A stretch of 64,000 nt of DNA from Bacteroidales bacterium (GCA_017522105.1 JAFXAA010000017.1:1-64000), one strand, 5' to 3'. Numbered from the stretch's first letter, positions 17,822-27,520 are shown. Numbers and translations are program-made. Notes: generated by a model from the letters alone, not told the origin.

Positions 17822-17860
17822 AGAGAGAGTTAAGAGAATGGTCTCTTAACTCTCTCTTTT
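17822..17860 (+). terminator. Terminator-like hairpin between the two gldN copies
   Basis: A perfect 16-bp inverted repeat, AGAGAGAGTTAAGAGA (17822-17837) and its complement (17842-17857), encloses the loop ATGG and is followed by TTT. It is AU-rich, so it may act as a partial terminator or as an mRNA-stability or processing element that lowers expression of the second copy and mutS. Confidence 0.7.
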
Positions 17861-17867
17861 GGCAATA

Positions 17868-18737
17868 ATGACCAGGAAGTTCCTACTATATATACTCACG
17901 GCCATACCATTATGGTTAACCGCACAAAATGTGGATGGTACTCCTAATGCATTCTATCCAGAAGAAATCATTGCAAAACAAAAGTATATACCGTATCCGT
18001 TCCTCCGGGAAAGCGATGTAGTATGGTCTACCATGATATGGAAAACAATAGACCTTAATGAGTCATTCAATCAATACATGTACTTCCCTCTTGATAATGA
18101 CGACAAAAGCGGAAAAAAAAGTCTGGCATATGTACTATGGGATGCAGTTGCAGGAAATGACATACCAATATACGAAGATGACGAGCTTAAAATACCGATA
18201 GACAATACTGTTTTTGTAGAAAAATACACCAAAGCTGACACTCTATTACTTGAAATAGGGTATGATGACGATGACAATGAATTGTATCAAACAATAATAC
18301 AGCCTAACGAATTTGACGGTGCCGAAATATACCGATATGCCATCAAAGAGGCTTGGTTTATCGGGAAACAAGAGACAAGACAAGATTCAAGACGACTTGC
18401 CATAGCGCCTCTTAAGGAAGTAAAGGTCAAATTTGGAGACACAGAAGAACTTATCAACTTAGGAATACAACCGCTTTTTTGGATACCACTACAAAACCCC
18501 ATAGTTCGATCACTACTTGTAACCCAAAATTCATATTTTGACGAGCAGAATACTATTGGACAACCATCGTGGGACAATGTATTCATCATGCAGCTATATA
18601 ACGCATACATAACAAAAGAAAGCAACAAATACACACGCACCATAAACAAATACATCACAGGTGAAGATGCTATATTAGAAGCCGAAGCCATCGAACAGAG
18701 AATATTTGACATTGGAGATGACATGTGGGAATACTAA
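17868..18737 (+). CDS. Second GldN-type ring protein (GldO-like paralogue)
   Basis: A 289-residue protein with signal peptide ([20 protein letters not shown]). It shares the whole GldN framework with its neighbour: [50 protein letters not shown] and the C-terminal [11 protein letters not shown]. Identity outside these blocks is low, so the duplication is old. The reading frame is noticeably AT-richer than gldN. In F. johnsoniae gldO is partly redundant with gldN; the same may hold here, or the copy may build an alternative ring with GldK. The ATG at 17868 was preferred over the TTG at 17859. mutS starts 10 nt after its stop. Confidence 0.93.
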   Translation: MTRKFLLYILTAIPLWLTAQNVDGTPNAFYPEEIIAKQKYIPYPFLRESDVVWSTMIWKTIDLNESFNQYMYFPLDNDDKSGKKSLAYVLWDAVAGNDIPIYEDDELKIPIDNTVFVEKYTKADTLLLEIGYDDDDNELYQTIIQPNEFDGAEIYRYAIKEAWFIGKQETRQDSRRLAIAPLKEVKVKFGDTEELINLGIQPLFWIPLQNPIVRSLLVTQNSYFDEQNTIGQPSWDNVFIMQLYNAYITKESNKYTRTINKYITGEDAILEAEAIEQRIFDIGDDMWEY

Positions 18738-18747
18738 AAATACAATT

Positions 18748-21384
18748 ATGGCACGAACTACAGACAACGACTCGCCACTAATGCGACAACATGCGGAACT
18801 AAAAAAACAGTATCCAGACGCAATACTATTATTTCGTGTCGGTGACTTCTACGAAACCTTCGGAGAAGATGCGCGCAAAGCATCGCAAATACTCGGACTA
18901 ACATTGACAAGAAAAGCAGCTGGACATGGTTCATACTGCGACTTGGCAGGAATACCATATCACGCTGTGGAACAGTACCTACCACGCTTGGTACGTGCAG
19001 GGTTGCGGGTTGCCATCTGCGAACAATTGGAAGATCCCAAAACCACAAAGGGTCTGGTAAAAAGAGGGATTACAGAGTTAGTAACACCAGGTGTTGCGTA
19101 CAACGACATGGTGCTCGAAGTAAAAGAAAACAACTATTTATGCGGGCTACATCTTACAGATAAAATACACGGTATCAGTTTTCTGGACGTCTCAACAGGC
19201 GAATTTTTCGTAGCAGAGGGAGATATCAATTATATTGACCAACTTTTATCAAACTTCCATCCATCAGAAGTAATCCTACAGCGAAAAAAAATCCATTGGT
19301 TCAATGAACATTTTCTTGAGAAATATTATTGCAACACATTTGACGATTGGGTCTTTGCCCCTGATTTTGCGAACGAATTACTATTAAAGCAATTTGGAAC
19401 TGCATCTCTCAAGGGCTTTGGAGTAGAAGACCTACCGATGGGCATCATCGCGGCCGGTGCCGTTCTTTACTATTTACAAGACACCCAACATAACCAGACA
19501 GCGAACATAACAAGTATCAGTCGCATAGAAAAGGACAAATATGTATGGTTAGATAAATTCACCATACGAAATTTAGAAATAATAGGCTCCCCTAACGAAA
19601 ATGCCAAAACACTAATAGACGTCATCGACAACACTATTACCCCCATGGGGTCTAGAATGCTTCGCCGATGGGTATTGATGCCACTAAAAGACGTAAAACC
19701 AATTGAAGAGAGGCTGAACACTGTTGAAACCTTAATAAAAGAAAGTGAAACCAGAGAAAAGCTGGCGCAACAAATAAAAAACATCGGGGATTTAGAAAGA
19801 CTTGTAACCAAAGCAGCTGTTGGAAGAATCACCCCACGAGAAATCCAACAGCTAAAAAGAGCACTATTTGCCGTAGAAGAAGTACGCCAAACATGCTTAT
19901 CCAATAAATCAGAATCGCTTATCCAAATTGGAGAAAAATTAAACTCATGTCTCACTTTAGCCAACAGAATCGGTAAAGAAATAACAGAAGAACCGCCTGC
20001 AAAAATAGAAAAAGGTGGAGTTATTGCCAACGGAGTTAACGAAGAGTTGGACGAACTCCGAGCCATGGCCGGGTCTGGAAAGAACTACTTAATGGGGCTA
20101 CAGCAAAAAGAAAGTGAACAAACTGGCATCCCTTCGCTTAAGATAGGATTCAACAATATTTTTGGCTATTACTTTGAAGTGTATAATACACACAAAAACA
20201 AAGTTCCAACAGAATGGATCAGGAAGCAGACTCTTACAAACGCAGAAAGATATATCACTCCTGAACTCAAGGAATATGAAGACAAAATACTGGGGGCAGA
20301 GGAAAGAATACAGGCACTTGAAATAGAGTTGTATAATAAATTAGTATACACCATATCGGAATACATTCAGCCAATACAATACGACGCCCACATTATTGCC
20401 ACGATAGATTGCCTACAATGCTTTGCCGAAATATCGGTAAAGAACAACTACTGCCGCCCTGATATAAACACGAGCGACATAATCAATATCAAAGAAGGAC
20501 GACACCCGGTAATAGAAAAACAACTGGGGCCAGGCAACCAGTACATAAGCAACGACATATACCTTGACAAAGACAACCAGCAAATAATGATTATAACCGG
20601 ACCAAACATGTCTGGTAAATCAGCTCTTTTAAGACAAACTGCGTTAATTGTACTAATGGCCCAAATTGGATGTTATTGTCCTGCAAAACAAGCAGCCATA
20701 GGGCTTGTTGACAAGATATTCACCCGGGTAGGCGCGAGCGACAACATCAGTAGCGGTGAGTCGACATTCATGGTAGAAATGAATGAGACCGCAAACATTC
20801 TCAACAACATAAGTACAAAAAGTTTGGTACTCCTCGACGAAATAGGACGAGGTACATCTACATACGATGGCATTTCAATAGCATGGGCGATAACAGAATA
20901 CCTGCATGACAACAAAAGAGCCAAGCCCAAAGTAATGTTTGCGACACATTACCATGAACTTATAGAGATGGCCGATCAATACGAAAGAATAAAAAACTAT
21001 CACGTTAGCGTAAAAGAAATCGATGGCCGAATAATCTTTTTAAGGAAACTAATGCCCGGTGGCAGCGAACACAGCTTCGGCATACATGTGGCAAAACTTG
21101 CAGGCATGCCACCCGTAGTGGTTAACCGAGCTGATGCTATGTTACAGATACTCGAAGCAAAAAATGGAAACACGATTTCTGACAGTGGCGGAGAGGCAAA
21201 AAAAGAAAAAAAAGCACAAAAAAAGGAGCAAATTGGAGGACTTCAACTGAGTTTTATCCAACTTGACGACCCAACATTACTTGAGATAAGAAACAAACTA
21301 TTAGATATTGATATTAATACACTTACACCAATAGAAGCACTATTGAAGCTAAGCGAAATAAAAAAAATTGTATCAAAAACATAA
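18748..21384 (+). CDS. mutS: DNA mismatch repair protein MutS
   Basis: An 878-residue protein of full MutS length. The mismatch-reading Phe-Tyr-Glu lies at 34-36 ([11 protein letters not shown]). Connector, lever ([18 protein letters not shown]), clamp and ATPase domains follow; Walker A is [15 protein letters not shown] near residue 617 and the signature [20 protein letters not shown] is intact. A Lys-rich linker ([15 protein letters not shown]) precedes the C-terminal dimerisation helices. It recognises base mismatches and recruits MutL. It is 10 nt downstream of the second gldN, so it is probably co-transcribed with it. Like that gene it is AT-rich in comparison with its neighbours. Confidence 0.98.
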   Translation: MARTTDNDSPLMRQHAELKKQYPDAILLFRVGDFYETFGEDARKASQILGLTLTRKAAGHGSYCDLAGIPYHAVEQYLPRLVRAGLRVAICEQLEDPKTTKGLVKRGITELVTPGVAYNDMVLEVKENNYLCGLHLTDKIHGISFLDVSTGEFFVAEGDINYIDQLLSNFHPSEVILQRKKIHWFNEHFLEKYYCNTFDDWVFAPDFANELLLKQFGTASLKGFGVEDLPMGIIAAGAVLYYLQDTQHNQTANITSISRIEKDKYVWLDKFTIRNLEIIGSPNENAKTLIDVIDNTITPMGSRMLRRWVLMPLKDVKPIEERLNTVETLIKESETREKLAQQIKNIGDLERLVTKAAVGRITPREIQQLKRALFAVEEVRQTCLSNKSESLIQIGEKLNSCLTLANRIGKEITEEPPAKIEKGGVIANGVNEELDELRAMAGSGKNYLMGLQQKESEQTGIPSLKIGFNNIFGYYFEVYNTHKNKVPTEWIRKQTLTNAERYITPELKEYEDKILGAEERIQALEIELYNKLVYTISEYIQPIQYDAHIIATIDCLQCFAEISVKNNYCRPDINTSDIINIKEGRHPVIEKQLGPGNQYISNDIYLDKDNQQIMIITGPNMSGKSALLRQTALIVLMAQIGCYCPAKQAAIGLVDKIFTRVGASDNISSGESTFMVEMNETANILNNISTKSLVLLDEIGRGTSTYDGISIAWAITEYLHDNKRAKPKVMFATHYHELIEMADQYERIKNYHVSVKEIDGRIIFLRKLMPGGSEHSFGIHVAKLAGMPPVVVNRADAMLQILEAKNGNTISDSGGEAKKEKKAQKKEQIGGLQLSFIQLDDPTLLEIRNKLLDIDINTLTPIEALLKLSEIKKIVSKT

Positions 21385-21390
21385 AAATTA

Positions 21391-21422
21391 TTTTGCCAGT
21401 TAGAAAAATGTTTGTACTTTTG
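21391..21422 (+). promoter_or_regulatory. Promoter of the tRNA cluster
   Basis: TTTTG (21391-21395), 19 bp, TACTTTTG (21415-21422): an almost perfect Bacteroidetes housekeeping promoter 35 bp before the first tRNA. Confidence 0.8.
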
Positions 21423-21457
21423 CACCCGCTTTTGAGAGCAAAAGTGTTCCGATAAAT

Positions 21458-21530
<73 letters not shown>

Positions 21531-21554
21531 CAGGCTCCTAAATCAGAGAGAGAA

Positions 21555-21637
21555 GCTCTGGTGGTGGAATGGTAGACACGAGGGACTTAAAATCCCTTGC
21601 CCGCAAGGGCGTGTGGGTTCAAGTCCCACCCGGAGTA
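21555..21637 (+). tRNA. tRNA-Leu(TAA)
   Basis: An 83-nt class II tRNA with a long variable arm (TTGCCCGCAAGGGCGT region), anticodon loop ACTTAAAAT and T-loop TTCAAGT. The acceptor stem GCTCTGG/CCGGAGT contains two G-U pairs, one of them terminal. Confidence 0.94.
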
Positions 21638-21650
21638 CTAAAAAGGTAAT

Positions 21651-21723
<73 letters not shown>

Positions 21724-21833
21724 CGAAAGAGAGAAATTTGAAATCATGTAAAACAACATCAAAGTCCATGTTCAAAACGCCTTATACGAAAGGCCGATGA
21801 TGTTGACAAGATACACAAGCGAAAGAAAACAAT

Positions 21834-21906
21834 GTCTTGGTAGCTCAGCTGGTAGAGCAATTGACTCTTAATCAATGGGTCCAGGGTTCGAATCCCTGCC
21901 AGGACA
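21834..21906 (+). tRNA. tRNA-Lys(CTT)
   Basis: Acceptor GTCTTGG/CCAGGAC, anticodon stem ATTGA/TCAAT with loop CTCTTAA, T-loop TTCGAAT. 73 nt. Confidence 0.95.
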
Positions 21907-21912
21907 CAACAG

Positions 21913-21986
21913 CGGGGTGTAGCGCAGTTGGCTAGCGCGCCACGTTCGGGACGTGGAGGCCGGAAGTTCGAGTCTTCTCACCCCGA
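21913..21986 (+). tRNA. tRNA-Pro(CGG)
   Basis: Acceptor CGGGGTG/CACCCCG with C1 as is typical of bacterial tRNA-Pro, anticodon stem CCACG/CGTGG with loop TTCGGGA. 74 nt. Confidence 0.95.
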
Positions 21987-22003
21987 CAAGAGAACCGCAA
22001 ACC

Positions 22004-22076
<73 letters not shown>

Positions 22077-22087
22077 CAAACGAATTC

Positions 22088-22117
22088 AGGCAGAACATGG
22101 TGTTCTGCCTTTTTTAT
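22088..22117 (+). terminator. Rho-independent terminator of the tRNA operon
   Basis: AGGCAGAACA / TGTTCTGCCT with loop TGG, followed by TTTTTATTTT. It separates the tRNA operon from rpsF. Confidence 0.9.
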
Positions 22118-22150
22118 TTTGTATAACAAAAAACAAAACAACAACAAGTA

Positions 22151-22519
22151 ATGGTAAAACAGTACGAAACCGTTTTCATTGCAACTCCCGTTTTATCTGA
22201 AGAACAGATGAAGGAAACGGTAAAGAAGTACACCGACCTGCTGACCTCAAAGGGCGCAGAGATTGTGTACGAGAACAATTGGGGCATGCGCAAGCTGGCC
22301 TATCCTATCCGCAAAAAAACCACCGGCTTCTATTATCTTATAGAATTTAAGGCCGAGGGCAGCGTCATTAACGACCTTGAGGTCGCCTACAAGCGTGACG
22401 AGCGCCTGCTCCGCTTCCTCACTGTCAGCCTTGACAAGCACGCCGTGGCCTACAACGAAAAGAAACGCAACGCCAAGAAGGCTGCTGCCGATAATGCCGA
22501 AGTTCAGGCCGAAGCTTAA
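22151..22519 (+). CDS. rpsF: 30S ribosomal protein S6
   Basis: A 122-residue protein with the S6 signatures [36 protein letters not shown] and [17 protein letters not shown], plus a lysine- and alanine-rich tail. It binds 16S rRNA with S18 in the platform of the small subunit. First gene of the conserved rpsF-rpsR-rplI operon; the leader from the tRNA terminator is short and I see no clear promoter in it. Confidence 0.99.
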   Translation: MVKQYETVFIATPVLSEEQMKETVKKYTDLLTSKGAEIVYENNWGMRKLAYPIRKKTTGFYYLIEFKAEGSVINDLEVAYKRDERLLRFLTVSLDKHAVAYNEKKRNAKKAAADNAEVQAEA

Positions 22520-22546
22520 TGTTTAACCCACAAAAGAACAAACAAA

Positions 22547-22813
22547 ATGGCTAACGAAAGCGAAATCAAATACCTGACCCCTATTGCTGTGGAGACCCAG
22601 CGTAAGAAATACTGCCGTTTTAAAAAACTCGGCATCAAGTATATTGACTATAAGGATGCCGACTTCCTGTTGAAGTTCGTTAACGAGCAGGGCAAAATTC
22701 TGCCCCGTCGTATCACCGGCACCTCGAACAAGTACCAGAAAAAAGTGTCGCAGGCCATCAAACGTGCTCGTCATATCGCCCTGATGCCCTACGTCGCCGA
22801 TTGTCTCAAATAA
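22547..22813 (+). CDS. rpsR: 30S ribosomal protein S18
   Basis: An 88-residue protein with the S18 core [36 protein letters not shown] and [13 protein letters not shown]. It partners S6. 27 nt separate it from rpsF and 19 nt from rplI. Confidence 0.99.
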   Translation: MANESEIKYLTPIAVETQRKKYCRFKKLGIKYIDYKDADFLLKFVNEQGKILPRRITGTSNKYQKKVSQAIKRARHIALMPYVADCLK

Positions 22814-22832
22814 ACATTAGGAGGAAGAATAG

Positions 22833-23276
22833 ATGGAAATCATACTCAAACAAGATGTGGCCAACCTGGGCTACAAAGACGAAATAGTCAACGTAAAGAA
22901 CGGCTATGCCAACAACTATCTTCTTCCCAAAGGAATGGCCATCATTGCCACTCCGGTGAACAAGAAGATCCACGCCGAGAATCTGCGCCAGCGTGCTCAC
23001 AAAGAGGAAGCCCTCCGCAAAAATGCCGAGACCCAGCAGGCTGCCCTCAATGGCAAGACGGTGAAACTTATCGTCAAGGTTGGCGAGAACGGACAACTCT
23101 TCGGCGGTATCAATAACATCATGATTGCCGAGGCTCTCAAAGAGCAGCATAACTATGACATCGACCGCAAACAAATTAGCGTCGATGCCATCAAGACCGT
23201 TGGCAACTACACCGCCAAAGTCAATGTCTACAAGGAAATCAAGGCCGAACTCAACCTTGAAGTTGTAGCTGAATAA
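22833..23276 (+). CDS. rplI: 50S ribosomal protein L9
   Basis: A 147-residue protein with the N-terminal rRNA-binding domain (MEIILKQDVANLGYKDEIV, VKNGYANNYLLPKGMA), the long central helix, and the C-terminal domain (GENGQLFGGINNIMIAEAL). An AGGAGG-like stretch (TTAGGAGGAAG) precedes the start, one of the few clear Shine-Dalgarno motifs in this window. Last gene of the operon; a strong terminator follows. Confidence 0.99.
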   Translation: MEIILKQDVANLGYKDEIVNVKNGYANNYLLPKGMAIIATPVNKKIHAENLRQRAHKEEALRKNAETQQAALNGKTVKLIVKVGENGQLFGGINNIMIAEALKEQHNYDIDRKQISVDAIKTVGNYTAKVNVYKEIKAELNLEVVAE

Positions 23277-23298
23277 CCCTACGGGATAACATTAGAGA

Positions 23299-23336
23299 AC
23301 GGGCACCATCACCAAGAAGGTGCCCGTTTCTTTTTC
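23299..23336 (+). terminator. Rho-independent terminator after rplI
   Basis: ACGGGCACC (23299-23307) pairs with GGTGCCCGT (23319-23327), followed by TTTCTTTTTC. Confidence 0.92.
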
Positions 23337-23393
23337 TTCTACACTTGCAATATCCTTCATTCTAACGGTACTAAAGAAGCAAAGGCAACAAAA

Positions 23394-23425
23394 TTTTGCC
23401 ATGTAAAATAAATTGCGTACTTTTG
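23394..23425 (+). promoter_or_regulatory. Promoter of the C10 protease gene
   Basis: TTTTG (23394-23398), 19 bp, TACTTTTG (23418-23425). The leader to the ATG is about 35 nt. Confidence 0.8.
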
Positions 23426-23465
23426 CACCGCAAAAATTGAATAGACAGCAAAGAATAAAGACCAT

Positions 23466-24986
23466 ATGAAAAAAGCATTCTTAACTTTAACCATCATTGC
23501 ATTAGCATTTTCCGCAAGCAACACATTTGCCCGCAACGTCTCGCTTCAGGAAGCGCAGAACGCTGCAAAATGCTATATGAACAAAGTAAATACCATGCAC
23601 AAAGTCGATGTATCTGACCTTACACTGATACATCAGATAAACAACCCCAAACTCAACATACCCGCATGCTATTTCTTCAACGTATCAGACTGGGGCTGGA
23701 TTATTATCTCCGGCAGCACGGCAATGGATCCTATAGTGGCATATAACGACAACGGGCGCATTCTCGACATCGAAACGGCACCGCAAAACATGATGTGGTG
23801 GGTTGAAGGCTTTGCAAGCCTTATCAGCGCAATGCAAGTTGAAGATGTGGAGCAAGGTCTTGAAGACGACAAAGCCTGGGCTGAACTATACGATAACACC
23901 AATAATACGGTGGGAGGAGCCAAAGCGCAACACATTCTTTTAGACGAAGAATGGGGACAAGGGGATGACAACGGCGCTACATATAACATGTACTGTCCAA
24001 CATACGATGGTGTTTACACCGTAACCGGATGCGTTGCAACAGCATTATCACAAATAATACATTACTACAAATACCCCATATCAGCGAGAGGAACTCAGTC
24101 ATATTACTGGTACAATCCAGATTTAAATATGGCATCGCCAGGTGTGGCAATCCGCCTCAATTTTGACACAATGAGGTTCAACTATTCACTCATGCCAAAC
24201 ATTGTATCAACAAATACTGCACTTAACAAAAGACAAGAGGTGGCACGTCTTTGTTATGCCGTTGGTGTAGCAATGAAAATGGATTATGGTACATCTGCTT
24301 CTGGTGGAAGCGGAGCTGTTACAGCATATGTACCTGGCACAATGTACGCATATTTTAAATATAACACCTGTACACAACTCATTAGATCCAATGTCGGAAC
24401 AGAAACATTCATTAACGGCATTCGTAACGACCTGAAACTAAATCGACCCATCTACATGTCAGGGGCATCACAGAACCATGTTGGAAATGATGACCGCCAT
24501 GCATGGGTCTGCTGTGGATATCAGGATAGCACATCGCTTACAGCATACAAAAAATACTACATGAACTGGGGCTGGTCTGGCAGTGGCAACGGCTGGTTCA
24601 ACCTGTACGACAACACCGCCAACGGCATGCGCATCCCCAATATGGGCTACACATTCACGAATGAGCAGACTGCCATGATAGGCCTCATCCCGCCTCATCC
24701 CGACTCGTCAAATGTCGACTTCTGGGACCATGTGGGTATCGAAAATGCTGAGACACCGCAACTTCTTGACGCTTACCCCAACCCTGCCACCTTCAACGTA
24801 ACCATCCCATACTCTGCCAAGACCGTTCAGACCATGTCGATCTACAACATTGAAGGGAAGCTCATCGAGCAGCACCAGCTGCAACCCTCCAACGACAACA
24901 TCGTCATCGACGTCACCCATATGCCTGCAGGCATATACATCTACCGTGTCGGTGGCGCCAGCGGCAAGTTCAACGTCATGAAATAA
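23466..24986 (+). CDS. Secreted C10-family (streptopain-like) cysteine protease with T9SS sorting domain
   Basis: A 506-residue preproprotein. Signal peptide about 1-22; an inhibitory prodomain of the Spi type follows (SLQEAQNAAKCYMNKV, YFFNVSDWGWIIISGS). The catalytic Cys189 is in VTGCVATALSQIIHYY, the catalytic His in RHAWVCCGYQD, and MNWGWSGSGNGWF completes the C10 site. The last 80 residues (LLDAYPNPATFNVTI ... MPAGIYIYRVGG ... FNVMK) are a type A T9SS C-terminal domain, removed on export. It is thus a client of the secretion system encoded upstream. Related proteases include SpeB and periodontain/PrtT. It has its own promoter and a terminator. Confidence 0.95.
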   Translation: MKKAFLTLTIIALAFSASNTFARNVSLQEAQNAAKCYMNKVNTMHKVDVSDLTLIHQINNPKLNIPACYFFNVSDWGWIIISGSTAMDPIVAYNDNGRILDIETAPQNMMWWVEGFASLISAMQVEDVEQGLEDDKAWAELYDNTNNTVGGAKAQHILLDEEWGQGDDNGATYNMYCPTYDGVYTVTGCVATALSQIIHYYKYPISARGTQSYYWYNPDLNMASPGVAIRLNFDTMRFNYSLMPNIVSTNTALNKRQEVARLCYAVGVAMKMDYGTSASGGSGAVTAYVPGTMYAYFKYNTCTQLIRSNVGTETFINGIRNDLKLNRPIYMSGASQNHVGNDDRHAWVCCGYQDSTSLTAYKKYYMNWGWSGSGNGWFNLYDNTANGMRIPNMGYTFTNEQTAMIGLIPPHPDSSNVDFWDHVGIENAETPQLLDAYPNPATFNVTIPYSAKTVQTMSIYNIEGKLIEQHQLQPSNDNIVIDVTHMPAGIYIYRVGGASGKFNVMK

Positions 24987-25004
24987 CATTGACGTCGCAC
25001 CGAA

Positions 25005-25039
25005 ACAGAAGAGGCTCCCATGTGGGGAGCCTCTTCTGT
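25005..25039. terminator. Bidirectional terminator between convergent genes
   Basis: A perfect 15-bp stem, ACAGAAGAGGCTCCC (25005-25019) and its complement (25025-25039). It serves the protease gene on plus and probably the radical SAM gene on minus. U-tracts are poor on both sides. Confidence 0.75.
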
Positions 25040-25043
25040 TCTA

Positions 25044-25799
25044 TCAACCCTTGATTTGTATACAGAACCCCTCGTCAATCAGGGGCTGCACCAAGGCGCG
25101 CATCTCTTCGGGCGAAAACTTGCCAAGCCCACGCATCGGCGTAGGCCTGTCAATCGTATACACCATCCATTCCCTTGGGTGCAAGAGCCTCACAATATCC
25201 AGCATGCCTCCAATCACCTCGGACGATGATGAATCAAACCCATCATAGCGGAGCATGCATGTCTGCAGAACAAAATCGCCACCAAAAGCTTTCAGCGCCT
25301 CCACCACACGGTCGACATCATAACCCTGTGCCGGTTGGTTTATCCGCTCGGCCAGCTCGTTGGACGGGGCGTCAATCTTCATTATCGGATTATCCACCCT
25401 GCACAAAGCATTGAAAATTGACTCCAGATGCACCCTCGTGGCGTTGCTCAGCACCGACACCTTAGCCTTCGGGTAAAACTCATCTCTCAGCCGTAGCGTA
25501 TCGTCTATAATCTGCGGGAATTCCGGGTTGAGCGTAGGCTCGCCGTCGCCGCTGAACGTGATGCTGTCCACTGGTGTACCCACGGCAGCCAAAGACCTCA
25601 ACTTGCGTTCCAAATCGCCTCGAACTTTTGCCGCCGTTGGCAAAACCGTGTCGTCACGTCCGTCGCGGTTCCATCCGCATTCACAATAAATGCAATCGAA
25701 GTTGCATATCTTGCCTCTCTCCGGCAACAGGTTTATACCCAGCGAACTGCCCAACCTGCGGCTGAAAATGGGTCCGAAAACAGTTTCTTCTCTTATCAT
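25044..25799 (-). CDS. Radical SAM protein
   Basis: A 251-residue protein. The [4Fe-4S]/SAM motif is C-x3-C-x2-C at Cys32, Cys36 and Cys39 (CNFDCIYC), followed by ITFSGDGEPTLNPEFPQII, the GGE-like motif that contacts SAM. It belongs to the short group of radical SAM proteins starting with FGPIFSRRLGSSLGINLLP, widespread in Bacteroidetes; the reaction is not known to me. No partner gene is adjacent. It runs away from a degenerate repeat (copy B) that lies in its upstream region. Confidence 0.88.
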   Translation of the reverse strand: MIREETVFGPIFSRRLGSSLGINLLPERGKICNFDCIYCECGWNRDGRDDTVLPTAAKVRGDLERKLRSLAAVGTPVDSITFSGDGEPTLNPEFPQIIDDTLRLRDEFYPKAKVSVLSNATRVHLESIFNALCRVDNPIMKIDAPSNELAERINQPAQGYDVDRVVEALKAFGGDFVLQTCMLRYDGFDSSSSEVIGGMLDIVRLLHPREWMVYTIDRPTPMRGLGKFSPEEMRALVQPLIDEGFCIQIKG

Positions 25800-25871
25800 A
25801 TCATTCTTTTTTCAATTAACGGCACCATTTCCGGAAATATTGTGTCAACATTTAACATTCTTTGCAAACGG

Positions 25872-25994
25872 TTCCCTACGGAGCCTCTACGGAGCCCCTA
25901 CGGCCGTTCTTCAGTGGACGACCGTCGGGACAGCGGTGGGATGCCGTCGCGGCTCCATTGTGGATCCGCCGCGACCCAGTACTGCAGTGGAACA
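25872..25994. repeat. Dispersed 11-bp-unit element, half copy B
   Basis: The 248-bp intergenic region holds a left arm only: CCCTACGGAGCCTCTACGG, a second unit TACGGAGCCCC, then TACGGCCG and TTCTTCAGT. The matching right arm is absent; instead a different hairpin follows (GTCGCGGC near 25946 with GCCGCGAC near 25968). It looks like a broken or recombined copy. Confidence 0.65.
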
Positions 25995-26027
25995 AAAAAG
26001 GCTGTTCCCGTCACCGGAAACAGCCTT
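25994..26027 (-). terminator. Terminator of the DegT-type gene
   Basis: On the minus strand AAGGCTGTT and AACAGCCTT (26019-26027 and 25998-26006) form a stem followed by a run of T (complement of 25994-25999). Confidence 0.88.
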
Positions 26028-26047
26028 AGCTCTTACGTTGCAATCTG

Positions 26048-27124
26048 CTATGCTATGGCATCCTTGATGCACTCCACGATGTAACGCACATCGCCGTCCG
26101 TAACGCAAGGACCGCTCGGCAGGCACATGCCACGTTTGAACAAGCCTTCGCTCACTCCGTTGGCATAGGCCGGAACATCCTTGTAAACCGGTTGTTTGTG
26201 CATCGGCTTCCACAACGGCCGGGCCTCGATGCCCTTTTGGTCAAGCCACACGCGCATGGCCTCCACGTTAGCGTTGGGCTCGCAATCTGTGTGAAGGCTG
26301 CCGCCTCCGTGCACAATGCCTGCCGCGCCGCCGACAGCGCCGCTCACGGCCTGCGCATAAGCCAACTCCTCATTCTTGACCCTCAGCTTTTCATCCAGCA
26401 GTATCGTGCAAAGCCAGAAGTTGGAATCGTAACGCTCGTCGGGGTTGCCGTGCACGGTGATGCCGTCAACATCGCGGAAAGCCTCTTCGTACATCTTCTG
26501 AATCTCCTTGTGTCTGCGCAGGTGGTCGTTCACGACGGTCATCTGCCCGCGCCCGATGCCGGCGCAGATATTGCTCATGCGGTAGTTGTAACCTATGGCC
26601 TCATGCTGGTAATACGGGTAGGCCTCGCGCGCTTGAGTGGCATACCACATGATGCGCTGCCACGCCTCCGCATCGGGGCACACCAGAGCGCCGCCGCCAG
26701 AAGTGGTTATCATCTTGTTGCCGTTGAACGACAGCACGCCATAGCGCCCGAAAGTTCCTACAACCTGACCCTTCCATCGCGAGCCAAAACCCTCGACAGC
26801 ATCCTCGACAATCGGGATTCCGTACCTGTCGGCAATCTCCTTGATGCGGTCGATATCATACGGCATGCCGTACAGAGCCACCGGCACAATCGCCTTTGGC
26901 TTGCGGCCGGTCTTTGCCATACGCTCCCTGATTGCCTCCTCCAGAAGCTCCGGGTCAATGTTCCAGTTGTCAGGCTCCGAGTCCACAAGCACCGGCGTGG
27001 CGCCGAGATAAGTCACCGGGTGCGTTGAAGCGCAGAACGTGAAACTCTGCACAATCACCTCGTCACCGGCCTCCACGGCACTGATATTGAAAAACATCTC
27101 ATTTTCAATATATAGCATAAACAC
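26048..27124 (-). CDS. DegT/DnrJ/EryC1/StrS aminotransferase, N-terminally truncated
   Basis: A 358-residue PLP-dependent sugar aminotransferase-like protein. From residue 17 on it matches the family (AGDEVIVQSFTFCAST, PIVEDAVEGFGS, the PLP lysine in LSFNGNKMITTSGGG, and RPLWKPMHKQPVYK). Full-length members carry 50-70 more residues in front, including the SSGTAAxHLA segment that holds the PLP phosphate; here that is replaced by an unrelated start (MFMLYIENEMFFNIS). The joint coincides with a 10-bp inverted repeat (27084-27111). The enzyme is therefore probably inactive, despite an intact promoter and terminator. Homologues make amino sugars for surface glycans or protein glycosylation. Confidence 0.82.
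   Translation of the reverse strand: MFMLYIENEMFFNISAVEAGDEVIVQSFTFCASTHPVTYLGATPVLVDSEPDNWNIDPELLEEAIRERMAKTGRKPKAIVPVALYGMPYDIDRIKEIADRYGIPIVEDAVEGFGSRWKGQVVGTFGRYGVLSFNGNKMITTSGGGALVCPDAEAWQRIMWYATQAREAYPYYQHEAIGYNYRMSNICAGIGRGQMTVVNDHLRRHKEIQKMYEEAFRDVDGITVHGNPDERYDSNFWLCTILLDEKLRVKNEELAYAQAVSGAVGGAAGIVHGGGSLHTDCEPNANVEAMRVWLDQKGIEARPLWKPMHKQPVYKDVPAYANGVSEGLFKRGMCLPSGPCVTDGDVRYIVECIKDAIA
27084..27111. repeat. Inverted repeat at the truncation joint
   Basis: ATATTGAAAA (27084-27093) and TTTTCAATAT (27102-27111) enclose 8 nt, exactly where the aminotransferase loses similarity to its family. Confidence 0.7.
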
Positions 27125-27157
27125 ACGATGCCAGGAGCGGCTTCAGTTTCCCGTGTG

Positions 27158-27188
27158 CAAAGATACATAATATTTCCAATATACAAAA
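27158..27188 (-). promoter_or_regulatory. Promoter for the truncated aminotransferase
   Basis: Minus-strand TATCTTTG (27158-27165) 18 bp downstream of TTTTG (27184-27188). The rest of the stretch 27189-27392 shows no gene I can support. Confidence 0.7.
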
Positions 27189-27390
27189 ATATTTTTTCTT
27201 GTGTTCTTGGAGTCCTTAAAAATGCCAGCAGTGTGCAATCCCATAAAGCACACCACAGAGGGTGATTAACAAAGAAATCATGACGTCGAGCCAATAAAAC
27301 ACAGTTTTCGGCGTTATACAGATACCGACAGCGTCAAAACACACAACCATGACAACGCAGAGCATCAATTCATCAAGAAGACATCAAAGA

Positions 27391-27417
27391 CAAAGAAAAA
27401 GCCCCTTTGCAGGGGCT
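27391..27417 (-). terminator. Terminator of tRNA-Val
   Basis: AGCCCC (27412-27417 on minus) and GGGGCT (27400-27405 on minus) form a short GC stem followed by TTTTTCTTTG on the minus strand. Confidence 0.85.
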
Positions 27418-27423
27418 AAATCG

Positions 27424-27498
27424 TGGTCTGTGGGAGATTCGAACTCTCGACCTCTTCCGTGTGAAGGAAGCGCTCTGAACCAACTGAGCTAACAGACC
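27424..27498 (-). tRNA. tRNA-Val(CAC)
   Basis: A 75-nt cloverleaf on the minus strand: acceptor GGTCTGT/ACAGACC, anticodon stem CTTCC/GGAAG with loop TTCACAC, T-loop TTCGAAT. The T-stem (GAGAG/CTCCC) has one A-C mismatch. Monocistronic with its own promoter and terminator. Confidence 0.92.
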
Positions 27499-27520
27499 GA
27501 CTCTTGGTCTAAAACGGGTG

